A stretch of 64,000 bases of DNA, taken from contig BPKH01000002.1 in assembly GCA_026005035.1 (NCBI GenBank), positions 62,001 to 126,000 on the forward strand, in the 5' to 3' direction. The notes under the pieces are model-generated. The model ran no database searches, was not told the origin of the DNA, and saw only the letters and a program-made list of their open reading frames with translations. Source of the DNA: Porticoccaceae bacterium (GTDB taxonomy: Bacteria > Pseudomonadota > Gammaproteobacteria > Pseudomonadales > Porticoccaceae). The position numbers were made by a program, and so were the translations under genes. Below, in pieces: positions 6,992 to 17,534 of this stretch (positions are counted from its first letter, which is position 1; each line of letters starts with the position of its first letter).

Positions 6992-9400
6992 ATGAAGGGT
7001 TTGTCCCGGCGCGGCTGCGCGCGCAGATTCCTGCGGCTTGTGGTGCTCTTTGCCGCCACCCTGATGCCCCAGGCCGCGGCCTGGGCAGCCGAGTTCCTGC
7101 CCCGCCCACTTGCGCCCTTCGCCGGCAGGCTCGGCCCCACCGAGGCGGACTCCTCGCCGGCCTGGCCGGAACCGGTGCGCCCGCCACCCGGTGCGCCCAA
7201 CATCCTGTTGATCGTCACCGACGACGTGGGCTTCGCCGCGGCGAGCCCCTTCGGCGGCCTGGTGCCCACCCCCAATCTGGAGCGGCTCGCCGCCCGCGGC
7301 CTGCGCTACACCCGCTTTCACACCACCGGCATCTGCTCCAGCACTCGCGCCGCGCTCCTCACCGGCCGCAACCACCACGCAGTGGGCAACGGCACCCTGG
7401 TGGACATCCCCTCGCCCTATCCCGGCTACAGCGGGCGCATTCCCCCCTCCGCCGCCACGGTGGCGCGGATCCTGCGCGACCACGGCTACAACACCGCGAT
7501 GTTCGGCAAGGACCACAACGTTCCCCAGGAGGACCGCTCGCCGGCCGGCCCCTTCGACCAGTGGCCCATGGCGCGCGGCTTCGAATACTTTTTCGGCTTC
7601 GTCCACGGCGACACCGACCAGTTCCGCCCGGCCCTGTACCGCAACAACTGGCCGGTGGAGGAGGGGGCGCGGCGGGAAGGCTTTCTTCTCGACGAGCAGC
7701 TCGCCGACGAGGCGATCCGGTGGCTCCACAACCAGCAGGCGGCCGCCCCCGGCAAGCCCTTTTTCCTCTACTACTCGACGGGCTCGGCCCACGCCCCCCA
7801 CCAGGCCCCGCCGGAGTGGATCGCCCGCTTCCGCGGGCGCTACGACGCAGGCTGGGACGCCATGCGGGAGGCGGTGTTCGCTCGTCAGAAGGCCCTCGGC
7901 ATCGCGCCCGCCGAGGCGCGCCTCGCCCCCCGGCCCGTCGAGATTCCCGCCTGGGACGACCTCTCGCCGGCCGAGCGCCGGGTGGCGGCGCGCTACATGG
8001 AGGTCTACGCCGCGCAACTGGCCTTTCAGGACGCCCAGGTCGGCCGCCTCCTCGACGAGCTCGAGCGGATGGACCTGGCCGAAAACACCCTGGTGATTTT
8101 CGTCCAGGGGGACAACGGCGGCTCCGCAGAGGGGGGGCCGGAGGGCTCCATCAACGAAATGGCCCACCTCTCGGGCGGCGAACACTTGGCCGACGCCGAG
8201 TGGCTTGCAGCTCATCTGGACGAGCTGGGTGGGCCACGCACCTACGAGATCTTTCCCGCCGGCTGGGGGTTTGCCACCAACACCCCCTTTCCCTGGTTCA
8301 AACAGATCGCCTCCCACCTGGGCGCGACCCGCAACGGGCTGATCATCGCTTGGCCGGCGAAAATTGCTGCGGGAGGCGGAATCCGCGCCCAGTACCACCA
8401 CGTCATCGACCTCATGCCCACCATCCTCGAGGCGGCCGGCATCGAGCCACCGCGGATGGTGGACGGCATCGCCCAGATGCCGATCCACGGCGTCAGCATG
8501 GTCTACAGCTTCGCCGACCCCGCGCGGCCCTCGCCCAGGCGCACCCAGTACTACGAGATCATGGGCAACCGCGCCCTCTACCACGACGGCTGGCTCGCCG
8601 CCACGAGGCCGCGCAACATGCCCTGGAACATGCCCCGCCAGCGGGGCGGCGACGTCACCGCCTACGAGTGGGAGCTCTACCACCTGGAGCGCGATTTCTC
8701 CCAGACGGAAAATCTGGCCGCGCGCTTTCCCGACAAGCTGGCCGAGCTCCAGGCGCTCTTTGACGCCGAGGCGCGCCGCTACCAGGTCTATCCCATCCAC
8801 GACTCGGGTGGTCATGAGCGCGGGCAGCGGGCGGCCCTGGCCCCGGGGCGAGCGCTGCGCTCCCACTGGACCTTCTGGGGCGGTGGGGTGAGCCTGCCGG
8901 TGGCGCTGGCGCCGCCCATCTTCCAGCTGCCCTTCACCCTCGAGGCGATCCTGGTGGTGCCGGAAGGCGGGGCGCGGGGCGTGATCGCGGCCGCCGGCAG
9001 CCATTTCGGCGGCTGGAGTTTCTTCCTGACCGCGGACGGCAGGCCGGCGGCGCACGCGTCCCTGGCCGGCCTGCCGATCCCCGGCGCGCAGGGCCGCGTC
9101 GAGGCGGAAGCCCCCTTGCCGCCGGGGCGCCACCGGTTGCGCTACACCTTCGAGCCCGAGGGCGCGGGGGGCGTGCTCGCCATTGCCGTGGACGACCGCG
9201 AGGTGGCCCATGGCGCGGTGGCCCGCCGCCCGCCGATCCTCGCCGGCAACGGCGAGACCTTCGACACCGGTCGCGACACCAACGTCCCGGTGACTCCCGA
9301 ACACGCCGACGGCGGTCCGTTGCAGGCGAGACTGGAGAAAGTCGAGGTGGAGGTGAAATTGCCCCTGCCGGGCCGGGCTCTCGAGTGGCTGCGGCGATGA
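6992..9400 (+). CDS. Secreted arylsulfatase-type sulfatase
   Basis: An 802-residue exported sulfatase (alkaline phosphatase superfamily). A signal peptide is evident (RRFLRLVVLFAATLMPQAAA, cleavage near AWA-AEF). PNILLIVTDDVGF carries the metal-binding Asp pair, and HTTGICSSTRAALLTGRN the active-site Cys115, normally converted to formylglycine. The third motif position is Ser instead of the usual Pro or Ala (C-S-S-T-R), which is unusual. FGKDHNVP, YSTGSAHAPHQAP and VQGDNGG complete the metal and sulfate site. The C-terminal 200 residues form a beta-rich, LamG-like extension (FQLPFTLEAILVVPEGG). It overlaps the next gene by ATGA. Substrate unknown; it could act on a sulfated sugar or ester in the periplasm. 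Confidence 0.9.
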   Translation: MKGLSRRGCARRFLRLVVLFAATLMPQAAAWAAEFLPRPLAPFAGRLGPTEADSSPAWPEPVRPPPGAPNILLIVTDDVGFAAASPFGGLVPTPNLERLAARGLRYTRFHTTGICSSTRAALLTGRNHHAVGNGTLVDIPSPYPGYSGRIPPSAATVARILRDHGYNTAMFGKDHNVPQEDRSPAGPFDQWPMARGFEYFFGFVHGDTDQFRPALYRNNWPVEEGARREGFLLDEQLADEAIRWLHNQQAAAPGKPFFLYYSTGSAHAPHQAPPEWIARFRGRYDAGWDAMREAVFARQKALGIAPAEARLAPRPVEIPAWDDLSPAERRVAARYMEVYAAQLAFQDAQVGRLLDELERMDLAENTLVIFVQGDNGGSAEGGPEGSINEMAHLSGGEHLADAEWLAAHLDELGGPRTYEIFPAGWGFATNTPFPWFKQIASHLGATRNGLIIAWPAKIAAGGGIRAQYHHVIDLMPTILEAAGIEPPRMVDGIAQMPIHGVSMVYSFADPARPSPRRTQYYEIMGNRALYHDGWLAATRPRNMPWNMPRQRGGDVTAYEWELYHLERDFSQTENLAARFPDKLAELQALFDAEARRYQVYPIHDSGGHERGQRAALAPGRALRSHWTFWGGGVSLPVALAPPIFQLPFTLEAILVVPEGGARGVIAAAGSHFGGWSFFLTADGRPAAHASLAGLPIPGAQGRVEAEAPLPPGRHRLRYTFEPEGAGGVLAIAVDDREVAHGAVARRPPILAGNGETFDTGRDTNVPVTPEHADGGPLQARLEKVEVEVKLPLPGRALEWLRR

Positions 9401-9957
9401 GTGCACCACCCTGCGCGCCGGCCGCCCCTGCGGCGAAGCCGTTCCCCGCGGGTCGCGCGGGCCGGCTGCTCGCCCTCGCGGCCCTGGCGGTGCTCCTGCC
9501 GGCAGCGCTCTTCGCCGCACGGGTGATTCCGGCGGATCTCGCCCATTTCCGCGCCGAGAAGGCCCTCGCCCTCTACCGCGCCCTCCGCGACCGGGAAGAC
9601 CCAGCCGCCGCCGAGGCGCTCGCCACTGCCCGCCTCCAAAGCACTCGGGCACTGTCCCTGCTTCCCGACGAGCCGCGCTACCATTTCGTGGCCGCCCAGG
9701 TGGCCGCACTCACGGGCTGGGCGCGCTGGCGCGCCGAGGGGAATCGCGGGGCGCTCGTCGCCGGCTACGGCGAAGCCCTGCGCCACCTGCGCCGGGCCGC
9801 CGAGCTGCGGCCCACCCATCCCTGGACCTGGGCGCTCATCGCCGAGTACAAGGCGGCACTGGGCGCGCGGGACGAGGAGTGGTACCGGGCTCGGGAGCGG
9901 GCTCTCCTGTTGGGGGGTGGCAACGTCCGCCTGGTGGAGCGGATGCTCGCCCTGTGA
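9397..9957 (+). CDS. Small membrane-anchored, TPR-like protein
   Basis: A 186-residue protein whose ATG overlaps the sulfatase stop (ATGA), so the two are translationally coupled. One N-terminal membrane segment ([20 protein letters not shown], about residues 26-45) is followed by an Ala/Arg/Leu-rich helical region with a repeat-like spacing of helices ([40 protein letters not shown]), resembling tetratricopeptide repeats. It would sit in the inner membrane with the helical part in the periplasm. Similar short TPR anchors occur next to polysaccharide genes, and the locus begins 64 bp downstream. I do not recognise a specific family. Confidence 0.7.
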   Translation: MSAPPCAPAAPAAKPFPAGRAGRLLALAALAVLLPAALFAARVIPADLAHFRAEKALALYRALRDREDPAAAEALATARLQSTRALSLLPDEPRYHFVAAQVAALTGWARWRAEGNRGALVAGYGEALRHLRRAAELRPTHPWTWALIAEYKAALGARDEEWYRARERALLLGGGNVRLVERMLAL

Positions 9958-10021
9958 GGTGGCGTCGAGGCGCCCGCTCCGCCCCCCGCGGCGGGGCGTT
10001 GCCGTAAAAAGGAGATCGGCA

Positions 10022-11344
10022 GTGAAGATCACCGTGTTCGGCTCCGGTTACGTGGGGCTCGTGGCCGCCGCCTGTCTGGCCGAGGTGGGCAACGAGGTGC
10101 TCGCCGTGGACGTGGACGAGGCCCGCATCGCCCGCCTGGCTCGGGGGGAGGTGCCGTTTTTCGAACCCGATCTCGAGCCTTTGGTCCGCGCCAACCTCCG
10201 CGCCGGGCGGCTAGCCTTCACCGCTGACGCCCAGCGGGCGGTGGCGCACGGGCTGGTCCAGTTCATCGCCGTGGGCACCCCCTCCGACCAAGACGGCGCG
10301 GCCGATCTGCGCCACGTGCTCGATGTCGCCCGCACCATCGCCCGCCACCTCGCGGACTACCGGGTGGTGGCCATCAAGTCGACGGTGCCCGTGGGCACCG
10401 CCGAGCGGGTCGCCGCCACCCTGCGCGCCGAGCTCGCCGCGCGCGGCGCAGAGGCGGAATTCGACGTGGTGGCCAACCCCGAATTTCTGCGCGAGGGGGC
10501 GGCGGTGAACGACTTCATGCGCCCCGACCGGATCGTGATCGGCGCCGATGCGCCCCGCGCCGAGGCGCTGTTGCGGGAGCTCTACGCGCCCTTTTCCCGC
10601 AACCACGAAAAGATCGTGGCCATGGATCCCCGCTCCGCGGAGTTGACCAAGTACGCCGCCAACGCCATGCTGGCGACGCGCATCAGCTTTATGAACGAGA
10701 TGGCCGTCCTGGCCGAGCGGCTCGGCGCCGACATCGAAAAGGTGCGCCTCGGGATCGGCGCCGACCCGCGCATCGGCTACGCCTACCTTTATCCCGGCTG
10801 CGGCTTTGGCGGCTCCTGCTTTCCCAAGGACCTCAGGGCCCTGCGCCACAGGGCGGCGGAAGTGGGGGTGGAGGCGCGCTTGCTGGCCGCCGTGGAGGCG
10901 GTCAACGAGGCGCAGAAGCGGGTGCTGTTCCACAAGATCGAGCGCCATTTCGGCGGGCGGTTGGCGGGCAAGACCCTGGCGATCTGGGGTCTCTCCTTCA
11001 AGCCCGACACCGACGACATGCGCGAAGCGCCGGCGCGCACCCTGATGGAGGCGCTGTGGGCGGCGGGGGCGCGGGTGCGCGCCTACGATCCGGCGGCCAT
11101 GGAGGAGGCGCGCCGCCTCTACGGCCGCCGCTCCGATCTGGAGCTGGCCGACGACCCCTATCGGGCCGCCGAGGGCGCCGACGCCCTGGCGCTGGTCACC
11201 GAGTGGCGCACCTTCCGCAGCCCCGACTTCGCGCGTCTGAAAACCCTGCTGCGCGCGCCCGTCCTCTTCGACGGCCGCAACGTGTACGACCCGGCGGTGG
11301 TGCGCCGGCACGGCTTCATCTACCACGGAGTCGGACGGCCATGA
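10022..11344 (+). CDS. ugd: UDP-glucose 6-dehydrogenase
   Basis: A 440-residue enzyme that oxidises UDP-glucose to UDP-glucuronate with two NAD+. Evidence: N-terminal Rossmann motif [29 protein letters not shown]-type loop ([14 protein letters not shown]); [20 protein letters not shown]; and the catalytic Cys in [15 protein letters not shown]. The C-terminal UDP-binding domain has [17 protein letters not shown]. Length is normal. The GTG start at 10022 follows AAAAGGAGAT. It overlaps the next gene, another nucleotide-sugar dehydrogenase, by four bases. UDP-glucuronate made here is the substrate for the epimerase encoded two genes downstream, making UDP-galacturonate for the polysaccharide. 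Confidence 0.95.
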   Translation: MKITVFGSGYVGLVAAACLAEVGNEVLAVDVDEARIARLARGEVPFFEPDLEPLVRANLRAGRLAFTADAQRAVAHGLVQFIAVGTPSDQDGAADLRHVLDVARTIARHLADYRVVAIKSTVPVGTAERVAATLRAELAARGAEAEFDVVANPEFLREGAAVNDFMRPDRIVIGADAPRAEALLRELYAPFSRNHEKIVAMDPRSAELTKYAANAMLATRISFMNEMAVLAERLGADIEKVRLGIGADPRIGYAYLYPGCGFGGSCFPKDLRALRHRAAEVGVEARLLAAVEAVNEAQKRVLFHKIERHFGGRLAGKTLAIWGLSFKPDTDDMREAPARTLMEALWAAGARVRAYDPAAMEEARRLYGRRSDLELADDPYRAAEGADALALVTEWRTFRSPDFARLKTLLRAPVLFDGRNVYDPAVVRRHGFIYHGVGRP

Positions 11345-12665
11345 CGGACGATCTCGAGCGCCTGCGCCTGGCGGTGATCGGCTTGGGGTACGTGGGCTTG
11401 CCGGTGGCGGTGGCCTTCGCCCGCTCGCGGTCGGTGATCGGCTTCGACGTCGACGGGCGGCGCATCGCCGAGCTCCGCGCCGGCCGCGACCGCACCGGCG
11501 AGGTGGACGCGGCGGCCCTGGCCGCCGCCCGGGGCCTGGAGCTGACCGCGGATCCGGCGCGGCTCGCTGCGGCCAACTGCTACATCGTCACCGTGCCCAC
11601 GCCCATCGACCGCCACCGGCGCCCCGATCTCGGCCCCCTGCTGCGGGCGAGCGAACTGGTGGGGCGCGCGCTCGCCCCGGGCGACCTGGTGATCTACGAA
11701 TCCACCGTCTACCCGGGTTGCACCGAGGAGGAGTGCGCCCCGGTCCTGGAGCGGGCGTCGGGGCTTGCCTACTGCAACTGCCCAGAAGGAGGCCCGGGGC
11801 GCAGCTGCCCGCGCCATCCCCGCCCCTTCTTTCTGGGCTACAGCCCCGAGCGCCTCAACCCGGGCGACCCAAATCGCGGCTTTTGCGACATCGTCAAAGT
11901 CACCGCGGGCTCCACCCCGGCGGTGGCGGAGGTGGTGGACCGGCTCTACGGCAGCGTGGTGCGGGCGGGCACCCATCGCGCGAGCAGCATCCGGGTGGCG
12001 GAGGCGGCCAAGGTGATCGAAAACACCCAGCGCGACCTCAACATCGCCCTGGTCAACGAGCTCGCCATGATCTTCAACCGCCTGGGCATCGACACCGGCG
12101 AGGTGCTCGAGGCGGCCGCCACCAAGTGGAATTTCCTCCCCTTCCGACCGGGGCTGGTGGGCGGCCACTGCATCGGCGTCGACCCCTACTATCTGACCCA
12201 CAAGGCCCAAGAGGTCGGCCACCACCCCGAGGTGATCCTCGCCGGGCGGCGCATCAACGATGCCATGGGCCGCTACTGCGCCGGCCAGCTGCTCAAGGCC
12301 ATGGGCCGGCGTGGGATCGGCACGGCCGGGGCGCGGGTGCTGGTCCTGGGGCTCGCCTTCAAGGAAAACTGCAGGGATCTGCGCAACAGCCGGGTGGTGG
12401 ACCTGATCGCCGAGCTCGCCGACCACGGCGTGGCGGTGGAGGTCCACGACCCCCTGGTGGATCCCGACGAGGCGCGCGCCCTCTACGGGATCGAGCTCGT
12501 TGCCGAACCGCCGCCCGGCCGCTATACGACGCCATCGTCCTGGCGGTGGCCCACCGCCGGTTCTGCGAACTGGGCGCGGCGGTGCGCGCCTGGGGGCGCC
12601 CGCGCCACGTGCTCTACGACCTCAAGCACGTCCTGCCCCGCGAAGTGGTGGACTTGCGGCTATGA
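11341..12665 (+). CDS. Nucleotide-sugar dehydrogenase (UDP-HexNAc type, WbpA/TviB-like; frameshift near 12520)
   Basis: A second UDP-sugar dehydrogenase, of the group that oxidises UDP-N-acetylhexosamines to uronic acids. Evidence: Rossmann motif [87 protein letters not shown] with the catalytic Cys; and [18 protein letters not shown]. Between the E-x-x-C-x-P-V and [10 protein letters not shown] motifs there is an unusual short insert holding three Cys ([16 protein letters not shown]). A one-base shift near 12520 moves the last 48 residues into another frame, ending [20 protein letters not shown]... and TGA at 12665. Without it the gene would run into the downstream epimerase, so an indel is likely. 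ATG 11341 overlaps ugd. Confidence 0.88.
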
Positions 12666-12723
12666 GACGTGGCTGGCGATAGCGGCGCAAACCTCAGCGG
12701 CGGGCGGCGCGGAGGGGCGGGGG

Positions 12724-13752
12724 ATGACTCGCACCACCCTGGTGACCGGGGCCGCCGGCTTCATCGGCTTTCACGTGGCGCGGCGGCTCCTCGAGCGGGG
12801 GGATCCGGTGGTCGGCTTCGACAACCTCAACCCCTACTACGACCCGGCTCTCAAGGAGGCGCGCCTTTCCATCCTGCACCGGGTGGCGGCCGCCACCGGC
12901 ACCCCCTTTGTCTTCGTGCGCGCCGACCTGGCGTGCCGGGAGGCGGTGGAGCGCTGTTTCGCCGACCATCGCTTCGCCCGCGTCATCCACCTCGCAGCCC
13001 AGGCGGGGGTGCGCCACTCCCTCGAGGCCCCCGAGGATTACCTGCACAGCAACCTCGCGGGCTTTCTCAACGTCCTCGAGGCCTGCCGCCGCGCCCACAC
13101 GCCCCACCTCACCTACGCCAGCACCTCGAGCGTCTACGGCGCCAACGCCCAGATGCCCTTTTCCGAGCACCACCCGGCGGACCACCCCTTGCAGTTCTAT
13201 GCCGCCACCAAGCGGGCCAACGAGCTCATGGCCCATGCCTACAGCCACCTCTACGGCCTGCCCACCACGGGCCTGCGCTTTTTCACCGTCTACGGCCCCT
13301 GGGGCAGGCCCGACATGGCGCTCTTTTCCTTCACCCGGGACATCCTCGCCGGCCGTCCCATCCGGCTCTACAACCGCGGCCGCCACAGCCGCGACTTCAC
13401 CTACGTGGATGACATCGTCGAGGGGGTGATCCGCGCCAGCGACCGCGTCGCCCAACCGGATCCCCAATGGGACGGTGCCTCCCCCGATCCCGCGACCAGC
13501 CGCGCCCCCTTTCGGATCTACAACATCGGCTACGGGCGGCCGGTGCCCCTCACCGAGTTCGTGGCCGCCCTGGAGCGGGTGCTGGGCCGCAAGGCGGAGG
13601 TGGAACTCCTGCCTCTCCAGCCGGGGGACGTGCCCGACACCTGGGCCGACACCCGCGAGCTCGAGCGGGCCACCGGCTGGCGCCCGACCGTTCCCGTGGA
13701 GGAGGGGGTGGCGCGCTTCGTCGCCTGGTACCGGGACTACTATGGCGTCTGA
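12724..13752 (+). CDS. NAD-dependent epimerase, UDP-glucuronate 4-epimerase type
   Basis: A 342-residue extended SDR epimerase. It has the NAD-binding motif [37 protein letters not shown] (typical of UDP-glucuronate 4-epimerases), [15 protein letters not shown], the Ser/Tyr-x3-Lys site ([10 protein letters not shown], then [20 protein letters not shown]) and [15 protein letters not shown]. These segments match the group that interconverts UDP-GlcA and UDP-GalA. Length is normal. ATG 12724 is preceded by GGAGGGGCGGGGG. It lies downstream of two UDP-sugar dehydrogenases and overlaps the following glycosyltransferase by 11 bp, so the four genes are one transcription unit. Confidence 0.93.
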   Translation: MTRTTLVTGAAGFIGFHVARRLLERGDPVVGFDNLNPYYDPALKEARLSILHRVAAATGTPFVFVRADLACREAVERCFADHRFARVIHLAAQAGVRHSLEAPEDYLHSNLAGFLNVLEACRRAHTPHLTYASTSSVYGANAQMPFSEHHPADHPLQFYAATKRANELMAHAYSHLYGLPTTGLRFFTVYGPWGRPDMALFSFTRDILAGRPIRLYNRGRHSRDFTYVDDIVEGVIRASDRVAQPDPQWDGASPDPATSRAPFRIYNIGYGRPVPLTEFVAALERVLGRKAEVELLPLQPGDVPDTWADTRELERATGWRPTVPVEEGVARFVAWYRDYYGV

Positions 13753-14897
13753 AGGAGCTCGGCCGCCGGAGCCGGCGGGGGAAGGCCGACCCCTGCGGGT
13801 CGTAGCGCTCGCCCGCTACGGCCGCAGGGGGGCATCGAGCCGCCTGCGCTTTTACCAGTACGGGCCGCTGCTGGCCGCCGCGGGGATCCGACTCGAGGTC
13901 CTGCCCCTTCTATCGGACACCTATCTCGAGCGGCGCTACGCGGGGCGCGGCCGCCTGGGCCCGGCGCTCGCCGGCGCGGCGCGGCGGCTTGGCGCCCTCG
14001 CGGGGCGGGCGCGGCGGGCCGACCTCCTGTGGATCGAGCAGGAGGTCTTGCCCTGGGTGCCCGCGGCCTGGGAGCTCGCCTGTCTTCCCCGGGGGATCCC
14101 CTGGGTGGTGGACTGTGACGACGCCATCTTCCACCGCTACGACGCCCATCCCCACCCCCTGGTCCGCCGCCTCCTCGGCCACAAGATCGACCGGTTGATG
14201 GCCCGTGCCGCCCTGGTCACCGCCGGCAACGCCTACCTGGCGGCGCGGGCGAGGCGGGCGGGGGCGCCGCGGGTGGCGGTGGTGCCCACGGTGGTCGACC
14301 TCGCCCGCTACCCGCCGCCGGCGGGCGAACAGCGTCGCGCGGGGCCGGCGGTGATCGGCTGGGTGGGCTCCCCCGCCACGGAACACTACCTGCTCGCCAT
14401 CGGCGACAGCCTCCGCCGGGTCTGCCGGCGGACGGGCGCGCGGCTCCACCTGGTGGGGGCCTCGCCCGCCCTGGCGGCCGCCTTCCCGGACGTGGCGGTG
14501 GCGGTGATCCCCTGGCGGGAGGAGGACGAGGTGGCGCAGATTGGCCGCTTCGACGTGGGCATCATGCCCCTTGCCGACACCCCCTGGGAGCGCGGCAAGT
14601 GCGGCTACAAACTCATCCAGTACATGGCCTGCGGATTGCCGGTGGTGGCCTCGCCGGTGGGCGTGAACCCGGCGCTGGTGGGCGGCGACGCGGGCTTTCT
14701 GGCCGCCGGCGCCGAAGAGTGGGAGCGCCATCTGGAGGCGCTCGTCGCCGACCCGGAGCTCCGTCGCCGAATGGGGGCCGCCGGGCGCGCCCGGGTTGAG
14801 CGGGAGTACGCCCTCAGCCGCCAGGCGCCGCGACTGGCCGCGCTGCTGCGCCGGTGCCGGCGAGGACGCGGCGCGACGCTCGCGGGGGGAGGCCTGA
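13742..14897 (+). CDS. Glycosyltransferase, GT4-like (probable frameshift near 14850)
   Basis: A retaining GT-B fold glycosyltransferase in the cytoplasm. ATG 13742 overlaps the epimerase end. Visible: N-terminal [36 protein letters not shown], the nucleotide-binding half with [28 protein letters not shown], and the donor-site segment [20 protein letters not shown] followed by [15 protein letters not shown]. The C-terminal helix ([20 protein letters not shown]) is normal. In this frame no stop comes until 15331, well inside the next gene. A single-base change near 14850 would give a natural end at TGA 14895-14897, 16 bp before the next ATG. The end coordinate is therefore inferred. Confidence 0.82.
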
Positions 14898-14913
14898 GTT
14901 GGGCGGCGCGGCC

Positions 14914-16471
14914 ATGGCTCCCGCCTCGACGGCGCCCCTGTCGAAAGTGCCGCTCAAGGGGGAGGACCCGGGCCCCGGGGGCACAGGGCCGCGCGGTCCG
15001 CGCGCGGCGAGAGCGGCACCGCTCGCCGCGGCGGTCTTTTGCTCGGCCTTGGCAATCTATCTGGCCACCCTCTGTCCCACCTTCAGCTGGGGCGATAGTG
15101 CCGATCTCGCCCTGCGCCTGGTGGCCGACGACGGCGTCTTTCGCGGCTCCCCCCGGGACTACGCCCTCTGGCGGGCGCTCGGCCAGTGGGTGCGGTGGGT
15201 TCCGGAGGCGGACGTGGGTCTGCTCGCCAACCTCTACACAGCCCTTTGGGCGGCGGTGGCGGTCGCCGTCCTCGCCGCCTTCACCCTCGCCGCCACCGGC
15301 TCGGCCTTCGCCGCCTGGATGGCCGCCCTGACGCTGGCGGTCTCCCACACGTTTTGGCTGCTCTCGGTGACCGCGGAGGTCTACAGCTTTCAGATCGCCC
15401 TCCTTCTGCTCCTGGTGTTCTCACTGACGCGCTGGCGGCAGGGAGGCTCGGCGCGATGGTTGTGGTTGGGAGGGCTGTTTTGGGGCCTTTCCATTTCCCA
15501 TCGGGCACTGGTGGGCGCCGGTCTGGCGTGGGTGGTCCTGCCCTTTCTCTGGGAAGGAAGAAAACGCATCAGGGGCCGTGATCTGGGTGTTGTCGCACTG
15601 GCCTGTCTCGCCGGCGCATCGCTTTGGGTGTGGAGCGGTGCCCAGGAGATCGCGGCCGGCCAGCCGTTCCTCGCGGCCCTGGGGTTGGAACCGCCCGGCA
15701 ATCCGCTGCGTGCCGCCGGAGACGACAGCGGCCTCCTCCTCTTCGCCGCCCACCTGGGCTACAACTTCCCGGGCCTGGCGCTGCCCCTCGGCGTGTGGGG
15801 CCTCTGGGCGGTCCTCCGCCAGCGGCTCGCGTGGGCGATCGGCTGGGCCTCCTGGGGTGGGCTGGTGCTGCTCGCCGGATCCACGAGCTCCATTCCCGAC
15901 CGCCACAACGTCTACGTCCTCGCCTATCCCTGTCTTTGCCTACTTCGTCGGCGTGGGCGCTCTGCGCTGCCGGCGGCGGTGGCGGTTCGGGGCGGTCGGC
16001 GCCGGGGTGCTCGCCGCCAGCTTGACCCTCACGCCGCCGCTCACCTACGGGCTCGTGACGGCGGCGGCAGAGCGGCTGGGGCTCGACCTGACGGGTGCGC
16101 GTCCCCTCCCGTACCGGGACAACAACCGCTATTTTTTCTTTCCCCCCAAGAACGGCGACCGGGGCGCCCGCCGCTTGGCCACTGAACTGCTCGCCGCCAT
16201 GCCGCCCGGCGCGGTGCTGATCGCCGACTACACCCTGTGGCGACCCCTCTTGTTCCTGCAGCGGGTGGAGCGGGTGCGCCCGGACGTGGAGGTGGTGTTC
16301 GCGGAGCGGCTCTGGGGGGAGGGCGTGGATCGCTGGATCGCCCGGCAAGGCCCAGCGCGGCGGGTCTTCTTGGCCACCGATCGGCCGCCGGCATACTACC
16401 AGCTCGAGCGCGTTCGGGCCCGCTTTGGCCTCCGCCGGTGGGGGTGGGCGGTGGAACTGGTCGGTTGCTGA
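14914..16471 (+). CDS. DUF2723-family membrane protein (frameshift near 15935)
   Basis: A large inner-membrane protein with an N-terminal segment characteristic of DUF2723 (YLATLCPTFSWGDSADLALR: first transmembrane helix, then a luminal loop with an acidic residue), followed by at least eight more hydrophobic helices (AWMAALTLAVSHTFWLLSVT, WLWLGGLFWGLSISHRALVG). DUF2723 proteins are distant relatives of lipid-linked-sugar-using GT-C glycosyltransferases. After a one-base shift near 15935 (HNVYVLAYP continuing VFAYFVGVGALR) the C-terminal soluble part reads RPLPYRDNNRYFFFPPKNGD and ends ...GWAVELVGC at 16471. Both parts match one continuous protein of about 518 residues, so an indel is likely. 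Role in the locus: probable transfer of a sugar from a polyprenyl carrier (inference). Confidence 0.8.
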
Positions 16472-16486
16472 GGTCGGTGGACTAGG

Positions 16487-17524
16487 GTGCTCGCCTACTG
16501 GTTGCTGTACGGGATCCCGGCGCTGGCAGCGCTGGCCGAGCGCGTGAGGGTGCGTCGGAGCTTCGCCTGGGCGTTTTATGTGGGGTTTTTGGTGCTGGCC
16601 GTCGGGCTGCGCGATCGGGTGGGCGGGGACTGGCCCCAATACCTAGAGATCTTCCGCGCCACCCGCTATTTGTCCCTGGCCGAGGCGGCGATGCGGGGGG
16701 ATCCCGGCTACCAGGCGGTCAATTGGCTCTGCCAGCAGCTGGGGCTCGGCATCTGGGGGGTCAACCTGCTCTGCGCGCTCCTCTTCGCGTGGGGGCTTGC
16801 CGCCTTCTGCCGCGCCCAGCCGCGGCCTTGGCTTGCCCTGGCGGTGGCGGTGCCCTACCTGGTGATCGTGGTGGCCATGGGCTATACCCGCCAGGCGGTG
16901 GCCCTGGGGTTGGCCATGCGCGGCCTCGTCCACCTGGGGGAACAACGCCATCTCCGCTTTGCCCTCTGGGTGTTGCTCGGGGCGCTCTTCCACAAGACGG
17001 CGGTGATCCTCCTGCCGGTGGCGGCGCTCGCCGCCACCCGCCGGCGCCTGTGGACGGCGGTGTGGGTGGCCCTGGTGACGGTGCTGGCCTACCAGCTGCT
17101 CCTGGAGGAGGCGGTGGACACCCTCTACACCAACTACCTGGAGCGCCGCTACCAGTCCCAGGGGGCCTTCATCCGCCTGGCGATGAACACCGTGGCGGCG
17201 GTGCTGTTTTTGCTCTGGCGCCGCCGCTTCGCCTGCGGCCGCGAGGGGGTTGCCCTGTGGACCTGGTTCGCCTGGCTGTCCTTGGCGCTTCTCGCGATCC
17301 TCCTCCTCAGCCCTTCCACCACGGCGGTGGACCGGGTGGGGCTCTATTTCCTGCCCCTCCAGCTGGTGGTGTTCGCCCGCCTGCCCGATGCTCTCGGCGG
17401 CGCTCGACCCGCCGCCCTGGTGGGGGCGGTGGTGGCCTACTATGGGGCGGTGCTTTTTGTCTGGCTTCACTTCGCCTACCATGCCCACGCCTGGCTGCCC
17501 TACCGCAACTTCCTCTTTTCGTGA
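16487..17524 (+). CDS. EpsG-family polysaccharide polymerase-like membrane protein
   Basis: A 345-residue integral membrane protein with about ten hydrophobic helices. Typical EpsG features are visible: the N-terminal YWLLYGIPALAALAE, FLVLAVGLRDRVGGDWPQY (R-x-x-x-G-x-D-[WT]-x-x-Y), an early G-[FW]-G helix pair, VAMGYTRQAVALGLAM (R-Q-x-[LI/V]-A), and GALFHKTAVILLPVA (F-H-x-[ST]-A). EpsG proteins act as Wzy-like polymerases or related GT-C enzymes in biofilm polysaccharide synthesis. GTG 16487 starts 15 bp after the DUF2723 gene. It supplies the polymerisation step for this locus, together with or as an alternative to the ligase-like protein at 31954. Confidence 0.87.
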   Translation: MLAYWLLYGIPALAALAERVRVRRSFAWAFYVGFLVLAVGLRDRVGGDWPQYLEIFRATRYLSLAEAAMRGDPGYQAVNWLCQQLGLGIWGVNLLCALLFAWGLAAFCRAQPRPWLALAVAVPYLVIVVAMGYTRQAVALGLAMRGLVHLGEQRHLRFALWVLLGALFHKTAVILLPVAALAATRRRLWTAVWVALVTVLAYQLLLEEAVDTLYTNYLERRYQSQGAFIRLAMNTVAAVLFLLWRRRFACGREGVALWTWFAWLSLALLAILLLSPSTTAVDRVGLYFLPLQLVVFARLPDALGGARPAALVGAVVAYYGAVLFVWLHFAYHAHAWLPYRNFLFS

Positions 17525-17534
17525 GCGCCGCAGC

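Noticed and set aside
6863-9709. A 948-codon open frame on the minus strand opposite the sulfatase
   Set aside because: It is the antisense shadow of a GC-rich gene: no domain, a low-complexity Arg/Gly/Ala-rich translation and no start signal, while the plus strand has full sulfatase motifs.
11341-13752. Fusion of UDP-sugar dehydrogenase and epimerase in one frame
   Set aside because: The apparent fusion results from a one-base shift near 12520. In the adjacent frame the dehydrogenase C-terminus ends with a stop at 12665, and the epimerase has its own ATG at 12724.
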